The notes: generated from the letters alone by a model not told the origin. Counted from the first letter of the stretch, positions 43,971-54,412 are shown. The stretch: 61,591 bases of DNA from an uncultured Spirochaetia bacterium (GCA_905236385.1 CAJOOY010000030.1:1-61591); one strand, 5' to 3'. A program made the numbers and translations.

Positions 43971-46900
43971 GTGCAACAAGTGCTGCAGTTTTTGAAAGAA
44001 TCAGAGGCCTTTAAAGAGTTTTCTAAAAGGCCCGGGCAAAGACTTTACGCAGAGGGCCTAGAAGGTTTTCCGCTGTTTTGTTGCGCCCAAATTTTTGCAG
44101 AAAAGATCAAAGGGAACACCTTTTTAATCTGCCCAACTGAAGAAGTTTCAAAGCAGCTCTACACTAATGCCAAGTACATTAATTCTTCTCTTCCTGTGGT
44201 TTTTCTTCCTTCCAGTGGTAGGCTTTTGTACAGTGGCTGGGAGGGTAGTAAGAAGGACTACGCTCAGCTCAGGGCTCTTTCGGAGATTTCGGGGAATGAT
44301 AGAAGCATAATTATAACTGATTTAAGGGCAATCAGTTCTCCTCTTCCTCCTCTTTCAGCAATTAGAACTGGAAAAGTTGTAATAGAGGTCAATCAGAAGC
44401 TGGAGACTATGGAATTAGCCGAAAGCCTGAGTGAAAACGATTATTACAGGAGCGAGAGCACTTCCATGCCGGGAGAATTTACTATCCGCGGCGAGGTTAT
44501 AGATATTTTTCCTCATGGAGATGAGTTCCCGGTAAGAATATATCTGGACTGGGATAAGGTTGAAAAGATTTGTCGTTTTGAGCCTATTACGCAAAGAATG
44601 AACAAGCCAATTAATAAGGTTGAGATTCAAAAATTTGATTCGGGCACTGAGTTTTCTTTGGAAAACGGGGCCATAAAAGGATACCTAAGCGACAAAGATT
44701 ATTACTTTTTTGTAGGGGATAAGAGGCTTGAAACCTCATATGAGAGCCTTCAGAAGGAAGCCAAGGCACTCTTCAGAAAGGCTTATCAGGAAGACAAAAA
44801 CGCTCCGCACCCGGCAGATATTCTCTTTGATTTTGAGAGTTTTTATAAGGATTGTCAGTCCTCTCTTGTGGTTTCAGATATAAGCGGGCAGTTTGCTAAT
44901 CCTTTACGCTTTGAGATAGACGGACCTAGATCCTATTTTGGAAACTTTACCTTCCTTAAAGACGAGCTTAAGGGCCTGGAAGAAAACAGGTGGGATATAA
45001 ACATAATTGTCTCAAATAACCTTCAGAAGACACGTCTTTCACAGATGCTTAGTGATTTTTCGTCTTTGAAGTTCCATGTGGGGCAGATTTCGGGTGGGTT
45101 TTCAATCCCCTCCATGAAGTTCATAGTCATCTGTGAAAACGAGATTCTTGGAAGAAAGAAGCAGGTTGTCAAGACTCTGCAACACTCAGAATCTTCTGTT
45201 TTGGATAGTTTTGTAGAGCTTCATGAGGGAGACTATGTAGTTCATGTCAATTACGGAATAGGAATTTTTCTGAAGATTGACCGAGTTAGAGAGCGCGACT
45301 ACATAAAAATCAAATTTGCTGATGATGAAAACCTCTACGTTCCTATTGAGCAGGCCAACCTTGTTCAGCGCTATATAGGTTCCGCTGGGGAGAGCCCAAG
45401 AATTGACCGCCTTGGCTCAGGTTCTTGGGAAAACAAGAAGGCAAAAGCTAGAAAGAGTGCTGAAAAACTGGCTCAGAATCTTGTAGAGCTGTATGCAAGA
45501 AGACAGAACAGTAAGGGTTTTCCTTTCTCTAGGGATAATGATTGGCAGCTGAGGTTTGAAGCTGAATTTGAATTTGATGAAACAGAAGATCAGATTGCAT
45601 GTATTCAGGATATTAAAGACGATATGGAAAGCCCTGCGGTCATGGATCGTCTTATCTGTGGAGATGTAGGGTATGGAAAGACAGAGATAGCTTTCAGAGC
45701 TGCGTTCAAGGCTATTATGAGCGGAAAACAGGTTGCTTTCCTGGCTCCTACTACCATCCTCTCAGAACAGCATTTCAGAAACTTCTGTAACCGCTGCTCC
45801 TCCTTCCCTGTTCAGAGTGCTCTTTTAAACAGAATGATTCCTAAAAAAGAGCAAACAAAACAGCTAAAGCTCCTTTCTGAAGGCAGAACAGATATCCTCT
45901 TTGGAACTCACAGAATTCTACAGAAGGATGTGGTATTTAAAGACTTGGGGCTTTTAGTTATAGATGAAGAACAGCGTTTTGGAGTTAAGGATAAGGAGAG
46001 AATCAAGGAACTGAAGGCAAATATTGACTGCCTGTCTCTCTCTGCAACTCCCATTCCAAGAACCCTCTACATGTCTTTGTTAAAGATAAGGGACATGAGT
46101 TTACTCACAACTCCGCCGATTGTCAGAAAGCCTATAAAAACTTTTGTTGAGCATTTTGATTTGGATAAGGTAGAAGAGGCTATTAGAAATGAGATTGCTC
46201 GCCATGGGCAGGTTTTCTACCTTCATAACAGAATAGAGACTCTTGAAGAAGTTGCTGACATGCTCAGACGGCGTGTTCCTGAAGCTATAATTGAAACAGC
46301 CCATGGCCAGATGGATCCGAAAGATCTTGAAGACACAATGAGGCGCTTTGTCTATGAGGGCATACAGGTTCTTGTTTCTACGACAATCATTGAAAACGGA
46401 ATAGATATTCCCAATGTCAACACCATAATCATTGACCGTGCCGACAGGTACGGAGTCTCTCAGCTCTATCAGCTGAAGGGGCGCGTGGGAAGGTCTGATA
46501 AGGAGGCCTTTGCTTACCTTTTCTATCCGTCAGACCATGTGCTTAACGAGCAGTCCATCAAGAGGCTCAAGATAATCAGTGAAAACACAGAGCTCGGTTC
46601 CGGCTTTAAAGTCGCCATGAAGGATATGGAGATAAGGGGAGCTGGGAACCTGCTTGGTAAAGAGCAGAGTGGCTTCATGTCCACAGTTGGTCTTGATATG
46701 TACATAAGGCTACTGGATGAAGAGATAGCCAGAATAAGGCAGACAGAGGAGAAGCAGGAAACAGAGGTATTCCTCGAGCTTGACTACAGCGGCTTTATAC
46801 CGGATTCCTACATAAGTGAACCTTCAATGAAGTTTGAAATCTACAAAAAGATAGCAACCACAAGAACCACTGAACAGCTTGAGCGCCTTTCTTCTGAGTT

Positions 46901-47204
46901 AAATGACAGGTTTGGTAAAATGCCTGAAGACGTGGCAAATCTTCTCTATATTTGTGAACTTAGGATTGTTTGCCGTAAGCTGGATATTTATCACATGAAG
47001 GAAAAGAGGGGAGATGTTTTGGTTGAGTTCTCAAGAATTGCCAGTATCTCAATAGACCATCTGATAGATATGATTAAGACCTCAAACGGTGCTGTTACAA
47101 TTGATCCGAAAAAGCCGAATATTATGACTATGAAGACAAATGCTATAAGTTTGAAGGATAAGGCACTGTTTATCCTTGAAAAGCTTCAGCGCCTCATCCC
47201 TTAA
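43971..47204 (+). CDS. mfd: Transcription-repair coupling factor Mfd
   Basis: 1077 residues. UvrB-homology region (about 1-330), an RNA-polymerase interaction domain around EGDYVVHVNYGIGIFLKIDRV (in pieces), SF2 translocase with Walker A GDVGYGKTEIAFRAA, DEEQRFGVKDKER, LSATPIPRTLYMSL and the TRG motif, and a C-terminal TRCF domain. It displaces stalled polymerase and recruits UvrA. Start is GTG 43971; there is no ribosome site. The last four bases overlap convergent trmB. Confidence 0.96.
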   Translation: MQQVLQFLKESEAFKEFSKRPGQRLYAEGLEGFPLFCCAQIFAEKIKGNTFLICPTEEVSKQLYTNAKYINSSLPVVFLPSSGRLLYSGWEGSKKDYAQLRALSEISGNDRSIIITDLRAISSPLPPLSAIRTGKVVIEVNQKLETMELAESLSENDYYRSESTSMPGEFTIRGEVIDIFPHGDEFPVRIYLDWDKVEKICRFEPITQRMNKPINKVEIQKFDSGTEFSLENGAIKGYLSDKDYYFFVGDKRLETSYESLQKEAKALFRKAYQEDKNAPHPADILFDFESFYKDCQSSLVVSDISGQFANPLRFEIDGPRSYFGNFTFLKDELKGLEENRWDINIIVSNNLQKTRLSQMLSDFSSLKFHVGQISGGFSIPSMKFIVICENEILGRKKQVVKTLQHSESSVLDSFVELHEGDYVVHVNYGIGIFLKIDRVRERDYIKIKFADDENLYVPIEQANLVQRYIGSAGESPRIDRLGSGSWENKKAKARKSAEKLAQNLVELYARRQNSKGFPFSRDNDWQLRFEAEFEFDETEDQIACIQDIKDDMESPAVMDRLICGDVGYGKTEIAFRAAFKAIMSGKQVAFLAPTTILSEQHFRNFCNRCSSFPVQSALLNRMIPKKEQTKQLKLLSEGRTDILFGTHRILQKDVVFKDLGLLVIDEEQRFGVKDKERIKELKANIDCLSLSATPIPRTLYMSLLKIRDMSLLTTPPIVRKPIKTFVEHFDLDKVEEAIRNEIARHGQVFYLHNRIETLEEVADMLRRRVPEAIIETAHGQMDPKDLEDTMRRFVYEGIQVLVSTTIIENGIDIPNVNTIIIDRADRYGVSQLYQLKGRVGRSDKEAFAYLFYPSDHVLNEQSIKRLKIISENTELGSGFKVAMKDMEIRGAGNLLGKEQSGFMSTVGLDMYIRLLDEEIARIRQTEEKQETEVFLELDYSGFIPDSYISEPSMKFEIYKKIATTRTTEQLERLSSELNDRFGKMPEDVANLLYICELRIVCRKLDIYHMKEKRGDVLVEFSRIASISIDHLIDMIKTSNGAVTIDPKKPNIMTMKTNAISLKDKALFILEKLQRLIP

Positions 47205-47932
47205 GCTTTCTCAAACCACACCTCACTTATATTTCTTTGGGCATCCAGGCCCTTTCTCTCAAAACCAGTTTCAGGTCTCCACTTAACATGTTCAGCAAAC
47301 CCGTTATAGGGGTTTTCGAGGCCTTCGGTGGCAGAAAAGACTTCAAGCATCTGGTCCGCATACTCCTGCCAGTCAGTAGCGCAGTAAATGTAACCATTCT
47401 TTTTTAGTTTTGAGCAGAGTAGAGAAGCAAAATCTGCTTGAATAAGGCGTTTTTTGTGGTGCCTTTTCTTTGGCCATGGGTCTGGAAAGAAGATATGAAA
47501 GCCGTCAACTGACTCTTCTTCAACCATGTCTGTGAGCACCTCTTTGGCGTCAAAACGCATGAGGCGCAGGTTCTGAATATTTTTCTCTGCTACATGAGAG
47601 AGTAGTTTTGAAAACCCGTAGAGAAATACTTCTATTCCCAGGTAGTTTACTTCAGGGTGCTCAAGGGCTATCTGCTCTGTTGTGTACCCCATTCCAAAGC
47701 CTATTTCTATAATTACCGGGTTTGAGTTTCCAAAAATCTCTTTAAAGTTTAGTTTCTTGTTTTCATCAAACTCTATGCAGTATTCATGAAAATGATCTTT
47801 GAGGGCATTTATCTGGTAGTCTTTGAGTTTCTGGCCACGAAGAGCAAAGCTTTTTATCTGTTTGTGTTCACCTATCTCTCTTTTTTCCACTTTTGAAAGT
47901 GAAGGGATAAGGTCAAAAATCTCATTTTCCAT
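47201..47932 (-). CDS. trmB: tRNA (guanine-N7-)-methyltransferase
   Basis: 243 residues. Methylates G46 of tRNA. SAM-binding IEIGFGMGYTTEQIA and the family motif FFPDPWPKKRHHKKRLIQ are intact. Has an N-terminal extension of about 60 residues before the fold. Separated from the EF-G-like gene by a strong terminator. Confidence 0.95.
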   Translation of the reverse strand: MENEIFDLIPSLSKVEKREIGEHKQIKSFALRGQKLKDYQINALKDHFHEYCIEFDENKKLNFKEIFGNSNPVIIEIGFGMGYTTEQIALEHPEVNYLGIEVFLYGFSKLLSHVAEKNIQNLRLMRFDAKEVLTDMVEEESVDGFHIFFPDPWPKKRHHKKRLIQADFASLLCSKLKKNGYIYCATDWQEYADQMLEVFSATEGLENPYNGFAEHVKWRPETGFERKGLDAQRNISEVWFEKA

Positions 47933-47942
47933 ATTTAGTCCT

Positions 47943-47974
47943 CAAAAAAAGCACGCCCTAAGTGGACGTGCTTT
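47943..47974 (-). terminator. Rho-independent terminator between the EF-G-like gene and trmB
   Basis: AAAGCACG and CGTGCTTT perfect eight-base arms with an 11-base loop; on the minus strand seven T residues follow. Confidence 0.85.
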
Positions 47975-48004
47975 ATGATTATCAGAAAACTGATTTGTTT
48001 TCAA

Positions 48005-50098
48005 TTAGGCGTTTGCCTCTTCCTCAGCCTTAGCTGCGAGACTTGCCTTAATTACATCTTCAGCAAGCTTTCCAGCAAGTGTCTCATAGTGGTCAAAGGT
48101 AAGTTCAAATGAACCTGTACCAGAAGTCATGGACTTGAGATCAATTGCGTAGTTAAGCATTTCTGCCTGTGGAACTTCAGCATTTACCTGAACCATATTT
48201 CCACCAAGGTCTTCCTGACCAAGAACGCGACCACGCTTTGAAGAAAGGTCTGAAAGAATATCTCCAAGGTAGTTGTTGTCAATGTAGACAGAAAGCTTAG
48301 CAAACGGCTCAAGGAGAACAGCTCCTGCCTTTTCAAGAGCAAGCTTCATGGCTCCCTTAGCAGCAAGTCTAAATGCCATTTCAGAGGAGTCTACCGGGTG
48401 TTCCTTACCATCAACAAGGGTAACTCCAACGTCAACCATTGGGTAACCAGCAAGGAAGCCTTCTTCCATCTGGTCATGAATACCTTTTTCAATTCCAGGT
48501 ACATAACCCTTAGAAACGCTACCACCTTTAACAATGTTTTCGAATGTGTAGTACTGGCCTCTCTCTGTAGGAGCAATCTCAATGAGAACCTTACCGTACT
48601 GGCCGTGTCCACCTGACTGCTTCTTATGAGCATATTCAACAATACCTGACTTCTTTGTGATTGTTTCTCTGTAGGCAATTCTTGGAAGCTTGGTGTTGAT
48701 GAGAATCTTCTGCTTCTCTTTAATCTTATCAAGAATCATATTCAGGTGCAGTTCACCCATTCCAGAAACTGTTGTCTGCTTTGTTTCTTCGTTGTAAGCA
48801 ACGCGGAAAGTAAGGTCTTCTTCGGTAACTCTATGAAGTGAGTCATTCATCTTGTCCTCAGACTTCTTGTCTCCGGCAGAGATGGCAAGAGAGTAGATTG
48901 GATCAGGAAGAGCAAGGCGCTTATAAGAGAACTTCTGCTCTGCAGAATTCAAGAGGGTTGAGTTTGTAGCAGCAACGTTACTCTTTGTGATAATTCCAAT
49001 TTCACCGGCAGCAAGAGAATCTGTTTCAACAAGCTTTTTACCAAGAGCCTTGTAAAGCTTACCCGGTTTCTCTTTCTTGCCGAGTTCAGGACTGTAAAGA
49101 TCTGTTTCAGGTGTGACTGAACCGGTTACAACCTTGATAAATGAAAGCTTACCGGAGAACTGGTCAATAGTTGTCTTGAAGCAATAGCCTGAGAAAGCAC
49201 CGTCTCCGGAGATGGAAACCTTTTCTTCAGATCCATCTTCGAGAACCTTTGTTTCCTGAGCTCCTTCCGGAGAAGGGAAGTTCTCAGAAATAAAGTCAAG
49301 AAGACTTGTTATACCTGCACCGTTACTGGAGCAACCGCAGAAAACAGGAACGAGAAGGTTGTTCTTCAAACCTTCACAGATACCTCTGTGGATTTCTTCC
49401 GGCTCAAGTTCCATGGTCTCAAGGAACTTTTCCATAAGATCATCTGCACCTTCTGCTGCAGATTCCATCAGGGCTTCTCTGTATTCATCTACGAGAGAAG
49501 AGAATTCTGCAGGAATCTCTCCAGCTTTCTCTTTCTGACCGGCTGTGAAGAAGTATGCCTTGTTTTCAATGAGGTCAATAACACCCTTGAACTCCGGACC
49601 GTTGCCCATAGGAATGGTTACAGGAACAAATGTTGCCTTGAACTCTTCTTTGAGGTGAGCAAAGGTTGCTGAGAAATCAACACGTTCTCTATCCATCTTG
49701 TTGAGGAAGACGGCTCTTGGCTTATTTCTACCATTAAGGTCTCTCCAAAGCTTGATTGTCTCAATCTGAGCACCATCTCTGGCGTCTACAACCATGAGAA
49801 CACTCTCACAGCTTCTAAATGCACAGGTAACTTCACCAATAAAGTCTGCTGTACCCGGAGTATCTATAAAATTGAGGGATTTTCCATGCCAAGGCATGCA
49901 AGCAAGGGAAGCATGAACTGAAATCTTGCGAGCTATTTCCTCTTCGGTATAGTCACTTGTTGTTTTGCCTGAATCAACAAGTTCAGGTCTTGAGATCTGA
50001 TCGCCGTAGAAAAGAATCTGCTCAAGCAGAGAGGTCTTTCCAGTGCCATTATGTCCGGCGATTGCAATGTTTCTGATATCTTTGGTAGCTAAAGCCAT
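48005..50098 (-). CDS. EF-G-like translational GTPase, paralogue with DTPGT
   Basis: 697 residues. Domain order of EF-G: G domain with GHNGTGKTSLLEQ, NKMDRE, then domains II-V ending LTFDHYETLAG. It differs from canonical EF-G: switch II is DTPGTADF, so the catalytic histidine of DTPGH is replaced by threonine, and switch I lacks RGITI. This matches the EF-G-like/FusA2 group (those of mycobacteria have DTPGY). Role may be in recycling or stress translation. Frame opens at 50119; ATG 50098 with AAGGGGG is chosen. Tandem behind a canonical EF-G. Confidence 0.88.
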   Translation of the reverse strand: MALATKDIRNIAIAGHNGTGKTSLLEQILFYGDQISRPELVDSGKTTSDYTEEEIARKISVHASLACMPWHGKSLNFIDTPGTADFIGEVTCAFRSCESVLMVVDARDGAQIETIKLWRDLNGRNKPRAVFLNKMDRERVDFSATFAHLKEEFKATFVPVTIPMGNGPEFKGVIDLIENKAYFFTAGQKEKAGEIPAEFSSLVDEYREALMESAAEGADDLMEKFLETMELEPEEIHRGICEGLKNNLLVPVFCGCSSNGAGITSLLDFISENFPSPEGAQETKVLEDGSEEKVSISGDGAFSGYCFKTTIDQFSGKLSFIKVVTGSVTPETDLYSPELGKKEKPGKLYKALGKKLVETDSLAAGEIGIITKSNVAATNSTLLNSAEQKFSYKRLALPDPIYSLAISAGDKKSEDKMNDSLHRVTEEDLTFRVAYNEETKQTTVSGMGELHLNMILDKIKEKQKILINTKLPRIAYRETITKKSGIVEYAHKKQSGGHGQYGKVLIEIAPTERGQYYTFENIVKGGSVSKGYVPGIEKGIHDQMEEGFLAGYPMVDVGVTLVDGKEHPVDSSEMAFRLAAKGAMKLALEKAGAVLLEPFAKLSVYIDNNYLGDILSDLSSKRGRVLGQEDLGGNMVQVNAEVPQAEMLNYAIDLKSMTSGTGSFELTFDHYETLAGKLAEDVIKASLAAKAEEEANA

Positions 50099-50152
50099 AA
50101 ATACCCCCTTTCCAAACAATCTTTATAATTCTATTTAGCCATTAATTAATTG

Positions 50153-52195
50153 TCAATTTTTTTGTGAGTAATGGCTGAATTCCATGCTGAAACTTCCACG
50201 TCCCTGTGTAGAGGACCTGAGAACAGTAGAGTATCCAAATAACTTGGAGAGCGGTGCCTGAGCATGAACACTGTCAGCGTTTGTCTTGCTTTCAATGCTT
50301 GAGACCAAGCCTCCACGAGCTGTGAGAGTGGAAATAACATCCCCTACATACTGATTCGGGACCACTACTGTCACATCCATTATTGGCTCCATAAGCATAG
50401 GAGCAGCCTCCGATGCAGCTGAATCAAAACACATGGCAGCGCAGGCTTCATAAGCAAACTCACTTGCCGTAAGCTCATTGTACTTTACATCCAAGAGTTC
50501 AACTTTCAGATCACAAACCTCATAGCCAAACTTAATTCCGCTCTTAAATGAGTTTTCAACTCCACGCTGGATAGCATCAAAGAACTGGATAGGCATGGTC
50601 TTAAGAGGAACCTTGTTCTCGTACTGAGCACCTTCTCCGGTGCCAAGAGGAAGAACTCTGAATGTAAGCTCTGCAGAGTTCTCTTTTCCTGCAATCATTC
50701 TGCTGAAGGACTGGGTGTGGATGGCTTCCTTTCCAATGCTTTCTCTGTAAGTAACCTGTGGATTTCCAACGTTACAGTCAACCTTAAGCTCATCTTTAAG
50801 CCGTGTTACAAGAACGTCCAGATGCAGCTCGCCCATTCCACTGATGATTATCTGTCCAGTCTCCTGGTTGTCCTTCCATGTAAATGTCGGATCCTCCAGA
50901 GACAGAATCTCAAGAGCCTTCTTCAGTTTGTCCTGGTCACTGACGGTAGCCGGTTCTACAGCTACTGAAATAACAGGAACAGGGAACTTCATGTTCTCAA
51001 GAAGAACCTGGTAGCCTTCTGTCCCAATGGTATCCCCGGTCTGAGCATCTTTGAAACCGATGAAAACACCTATGTCTCCACTCTTAAGCTCATCCATTTC
51101 TTCAGGTCTGTTTGAGTGCATTCTGAGGATTCTGTTGATTCTTTCTCTCTTCTTTTTGCCTATATTGAGTACGGCTGTTCTGGATTTGAATACTCCCGAA
51201 TAGACCCTTGCAAAAGCCAGATTTCCAGCTTCTTTTTCGTACTGAATCTTAAAAATCAGTGCCAGTGGGGGATTCTCGTCCTTGTTCGGAACCTTTACTT
51301 CTTCCTGTTTCTTTACTGAGATTCCTATGGCAGGAGGCACTTCATCAGGAGACGGGAGCAGGTCAACTATTCCATCCAGCAGACACTGAACTCCTATGTT
51401 CTTGAGTGAAGATCCACAGAATACAGGCAGCAGTGTTCTCTCCAGTACGCACTTGTGAAGAACGCTAATCAGTAACTCTGAAGGAATAGCCTCACCGGAG
51501 AAGAAGAGGTCAGTTATTTCATCACTGTAGGCTGAAACACTGTCAATTAACTTCTCATACCACTGGTTTGCTAGTTCCTGATAATCAGAGGGGACATCTG
51601 CGTATGAAAAATCCCTGCCATCCGTGTTCTGGTCAAAAACAACCATTTTATTCTTAATAAGATCAATAACCCCTTTAAACTTGCTCTCTTTTCCAACAGG
51701 AATAAAGAGAGGAACCGGGTTTTCTTTAAGTTTGGTTTTAACATCTTCCAAGACGGCAAAGAAGTCAGCACCCAGGCGGTCCATCTTGTTGATGAAAGCT
51801 ATGCGTGGAACGTTATAGGTGTCTGCCTGGCGCCAAACAGTTTCAGTCTGAGGCTCAACACCACCAACAGCACAAAAGATTCCTACAGCTCCGTCCAGAA
51901 CTCTCAAAGACCTTTCAACCTCAGCGGTAAAGTCTACGTGGCCCGGAGTATCTATAATATTTATCTGTTTTCCCTTCCAGAAACAGGTTGTAGCAGCACT
52001 GGTTATAGTTATTCCTCTGTCCTGCTCCTGTTTCATCCAGTCCATAGTGGCTTCGCCGTTATCTACTTCTCCAATTTTGTGGTTCTCTCCCGTGTAGAAG
52101 AGAATACGTTCGGTAGTTGTAGTCTTACCGGCGTCAATATGAGCCATAATACCTATGTTTCTTATGTCTTTTTTCTGTATGTCTTTTGTCTGCAT
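50153..52195 (-). CDS. fusA: Elongation factor G
   Basis: 680 residues with canonical motifs: [56 protein letters not shown] and domain IV-V segments ([17 protein letters not shown]). It catalyses tRNA-mRNA translocation or, if another EF-G exists elsewhere, might be the ribosome-recycling type, since spirochaetes often split these jobs between two EF-G proteins. The downstream gene encodes the EF-G-like paralogue. Distance to it is 54 bases. Confidence 0.93.
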   Translation of the reverse strand: MQTKDIQKKDIRNIGIMAHIDAGKTTTTERILFYTGENHKIGEVDNGEATMDWMKQEQDRGITITSAATTCFWKGKQINIIDTPGHVDFTAEVERSLRVLDGAVGIFCAVGGVEPQTETVWRQADTYNVPRIAFINKMDRLGADFFAVLEDVKTKLKENPVPLFIPVGKESKFKGVIDLIKNKMVVFDQNTDGRDFSYADVPSDYQELANQWYEKLIDSVSAYSDEITDLFFSGEAIPSELLISVLHKCVLERTLLPVFCGSSLKNIGVQCLLDGIVDLLPSPDEVPPAIGISVKKQEEVKVPNKDENPPLALIFKIQYEKEAGNLAFARVYSGVFKSRTAVLNIGKKKRERINRILRMHSNRPEEMDELKSGDIGVFIGFKDAQTGDTIGTEGYQVLLENMKFPVPVISVAVEPATVSDQDKLKKALEILSLEDPTFTWKDNQETGQIIISGMGELHLDVLVTRLKDELKVDCNVGNPQVTYRESIGKEAIHTQSFSRMIAGKENSAELTFRVLPLGTGEGAQYENKVPLKTMPIQFFDAIQRGVENSFKSGIKFGYEVCDLKVELLDVKYNELTASEFAYEACAAMCFDSAASEAAPMLMEPIMDVTVVVPNQYVGDVISTLTARGGLVSSIESKTNADSVHAQAPLSKLFGYSTVLRSSTQGRGSFSMEFSHYSQKN

Positions 52196-52218
52196 AGCGA
52201 AAGAAGACTAACAAAAAA

Positions 52219-54027
52219 TTATATGTTACGCAAGGTACGCAAGCTATTGAGGACAGCCAGCAGTGCAACTCCTGTATCTGCAAATACAGCCCATCCCATT
52301 CCAATAAGTCCGAATGAACCGAGAATCAGAAATACAACCTTCAGCGCTATGGCAAAAGCTATGTTCTCTTTTGCTATTTTCACGGTCTTTCTACTTATCT
52401 TCCTGGCGGTGACAAGAGAGGAGAGGTTGTCGTTCATAATCACTATATCACTTGCTTCAATGGCTGCATCCGATCCAACTCCACCCATTGAAATTCCAAC
52501 GTCTGCTGTGGCAAGGGCAGGGGAGTCATTAATACCGTCTCCTGTAAATACACAAACCTTGCCTTTCTTTTGCTCTGAAAGAATATACTCAACCTTATCC
52601 TGTGGCAGAAGTGAACTCTTTCCTTCATCCGCACCGCTATTTTTAACTGCAGCAGAAACAGCGGACTCATTATCTCCACTAAGAATTACAACCTTAGAAA
52701 AACCTTCTTCTCTGAGTAGATTGAAGCTTTCTTTAACATTTGTCTTTAGCTCATCTTCAAGCTCAACATACCCAAGGTACTCAGTCTCTGAGCATACATA
52801 GATAACAGTGCCAGAGGACTCTGGAGCCTTAAAGCCTCCGCACTTAGTATTTACAAATGAATAATTGCCAGCGTAGTAACGAGTCTCTTCTATAATTCCA
52901 CTTAGGCCCTTACCCTTGTACTCCCTAACCTTTGTTGCATTCACATTTGTTTCGGGGCAGTAAGAGCAGATAGTTTTTGCCAGTGGATGGTTACTCTCTT
53001 TTTCAAGGGAAGAAAGAACTGTTAATAACTTATCTTCTTTCTCTGAAACAACTTTTGTAACTTTAAATGTTCCTTCGGTAATGGTTCCAGTCTTATCAAA
53101 AAAGAACTCATTTGCCTTAGCAAGGTTCTCTAGGTGCACTCCACCTTTGACTAAAATTCCGTGGCGAGCACTGCTTCCAATTCCGCCAAAAAAGGCTACT
53201 GGCACTGAAAGGACAAGAGCACATGGGCAGCTGATAACTAGGGTAATCAAGGCCTTGTGAACCCAAACACTCCACTCTCCGGTTATCAGAGAAGGAACAA
53301 CTGCAATTAGGAAGGCTAGGGCGCAAACAACTGGTGTATAAATCTTTGCAAACTTTGTGATAAAATGCTCCGTAGGCGCCTTGGTTTCCCTTGCGTCCTT
53401 TGTGAGGTTAATTATTTTTGAAACAGTACTGTTTTCGTACAGGGCCGTGACCTCAATTGTCAGAGGGCTATCTAGGACAATGCTTCCGCTCATAACGCTT
53501 GCGTTTTTCTCGGCATAGAAGGGCTTGCTTTCCCCAGTGACGGCTTTTGTGTCCAAGTAAGCTGAGCCTTCAAGCACCTTGCCGTCCAACGCAACTCGTT
53601 CTCCTGCAAGAACATAGATTAAATCTCCAACCTTAATCTCTTCGGGCTTGACCTCTGTTCTGGAGCCGTCTTTACCCAGCTTTCTTGCCTTCTCTGGGCT
53701 AATATCCATCAGCTTCTCTATATTATCAGTTGACTTATCTACCGCCAGGTCTTGCAAGTACTCTCCAAGTTCATAGAAGAGCATAACCCCAACCGCCTCA
53801 TGGTACTCTCCAATTATAAAAGCACCAATGGTTGCAATAGTCATAAGGAAGGTCTCATCAAAGAACTCGCCTTCAAATATGTTTTTAAATGCATGTATGA
53901 TGGTTTCATACCCTAAAACAAGATACGAAGCACCTATAAGCACATACTCAACATACACAGGCAGGTTTAAAGCCGGTGAGAGAAACGACAAAGCAAATAA
54001 AACAGCACCAATTAAAATCTTAATCAT
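52219..54027 (-). CDS. Zn/Cd/Pb-type heavy-metal P-type ATPase
   Basis: 602 residues. PIB-type pump: SCPCALVLS metal site in the sixth helix, phosphorylation DKTGTITEG, FTGDGINDSPALATADVGI, and HP-type NHPLAKT. The last helices carry a lysine (AIALKVVFLILG) and an aspartate (WAVFADTG), the pattern of ZntA/CadA for zinc, cadmium and lead. There is no N-terminal metal-binding domain. A promoter and an inverted repeat abut the start codon, and no ribosome site is seen. Confidence 0.93.
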   Translation of the reverse strand: MIKILIGAVLFALSFLSPALNLPVYVEYVLIGASYLVLGYETIIHAFKNIFEGEFFDETFLMTIATIGAFIIGEYHEAVGVMLFYELGEYLQDLAVDKSTDNIEKLMDISPEKARKLGKDGSRTEVKPEEIKVGDLIYVLAGERVALDGKVLEGSAYLDTKAVTGESKPFYAEKNASVMSGSIVLDSPLTIEVTALYENSTVSKIINLTKDARETKAPTEHFITKFAKIYTPVVCALAFLIAVVPSLITGEWSVWVHKALITLVISCPCALVLSVPVAFFGGIGSSARHGILVKGGVHLENLAKANEFFFDKTGTITEGTFKVTKVVSEKEDKLLTVLSSLEKESNHPLAKTICSYCPETNVNATKVREYKGKGLSGIIEETRYYAGNYSFVNTKCGGFKAPESSGTVIYVCSETEYLGYVELEDELKTNVKESFNLLREEGFSKVVILSGDNESAVSAAVKNSGADEGKSSLLPQDKVEYILSEQKKGKVCVFTGDGINDSPALATADVGISMGGVGSDAAIEASDIVIMNDNLSSLVTARKISRKTVKIAKENIAFAIALKVVFLILGSFGLIGMGWAVFADTGVALLAVLNSLRTLRNI

Positions 54028-54033
54028 ATAAAC

Positions 54034-54062
54034 ATATTAGCACATACTAAAATATACTTCAA
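54034..54062 (-). promoter_or_regulatory. Promoter and dyad of the metal-pump gene
   Basis: Minus strand: TTGAAG (54062-54057), 17 bases, TAATAT (54039-54034), ending six bases before the ATG. TTAG-CACATA-CTAA (54037-54050) is an inverted repeat inside the promoter spacer and -10, a plausible metal-repressor operator. Confidence 0.5.
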
Positions 54063-54093
54063 TAAAAAAAAGACTGAAACCAAACGTTTCAGC
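54061..54093 (-). terminator. Terminator after tRNA-Glu
   Basis: GCTGAAAC and GTTTCAGT arms with a short loop followed by a T-run on the minus strand. Confidence 0.75.
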
Positions 54094-54100
54094 CTCTAAA

Positions 54101-54172
54101 CATCCCCTACCAGGATCGAACTGGTGTTGACGGGATGAAAACCCGTTGTCCTAACCACTAGACGAAAGGGAC
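54101..54172 (-). tRNA. tRNA-Glu (anticodon TTC)
   Basis: Acceptor GTCCCTT pairing with AGGGGAT, D-arm with TAGTGGTTAGG, anticodon loop TTTTCAT, T-arm ACCAG-TTCGATC-CTGGT. Seventy-two bases, CCA not encoded. Immediately upstream on the same strand is tRNA-Lys. Confidence 0.95.
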
Positions 54173-54193
54173 AAGCAGTTGAATCAAAGCTTA

Positions 54194-54266
54194 TGAGCCA
54201 AGTTGGGTTCGAACCAACGACCCACGCCTTAAAAGGGCGTTGCTCTACCTACTGAGCTATTGGCCC
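54194..54266 (-). tRNA. tRNA-Lys (anticodon TTT)
   Basis: Acceptor GGGCCAA with TTGGCTC (one G-T pair), D-arm TAGCTCAGTAGGTAGAGCA, anticodon loop CTTTTAA, T-arm GTTGG-TTCGAAC-CCAAC, discriminator A, CCA not encoded. Together with tRNA-Glu forms a two-tRNA unit. Confidence 0.96.
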
Positions 54267-54412
54267 TAAGTACTCAACCAATGCGAGATTAGCAAATGTA
54301 AGATTTCATGTCAACAAGTCCCGCGTATTTTTTGTTGCGAATTCACTTAGAGGGGAGTATTCTTAAACCAACACTTAAGGTTTTTAAACCATAGCTCTAT
54401 AGGAGGAGTCTA

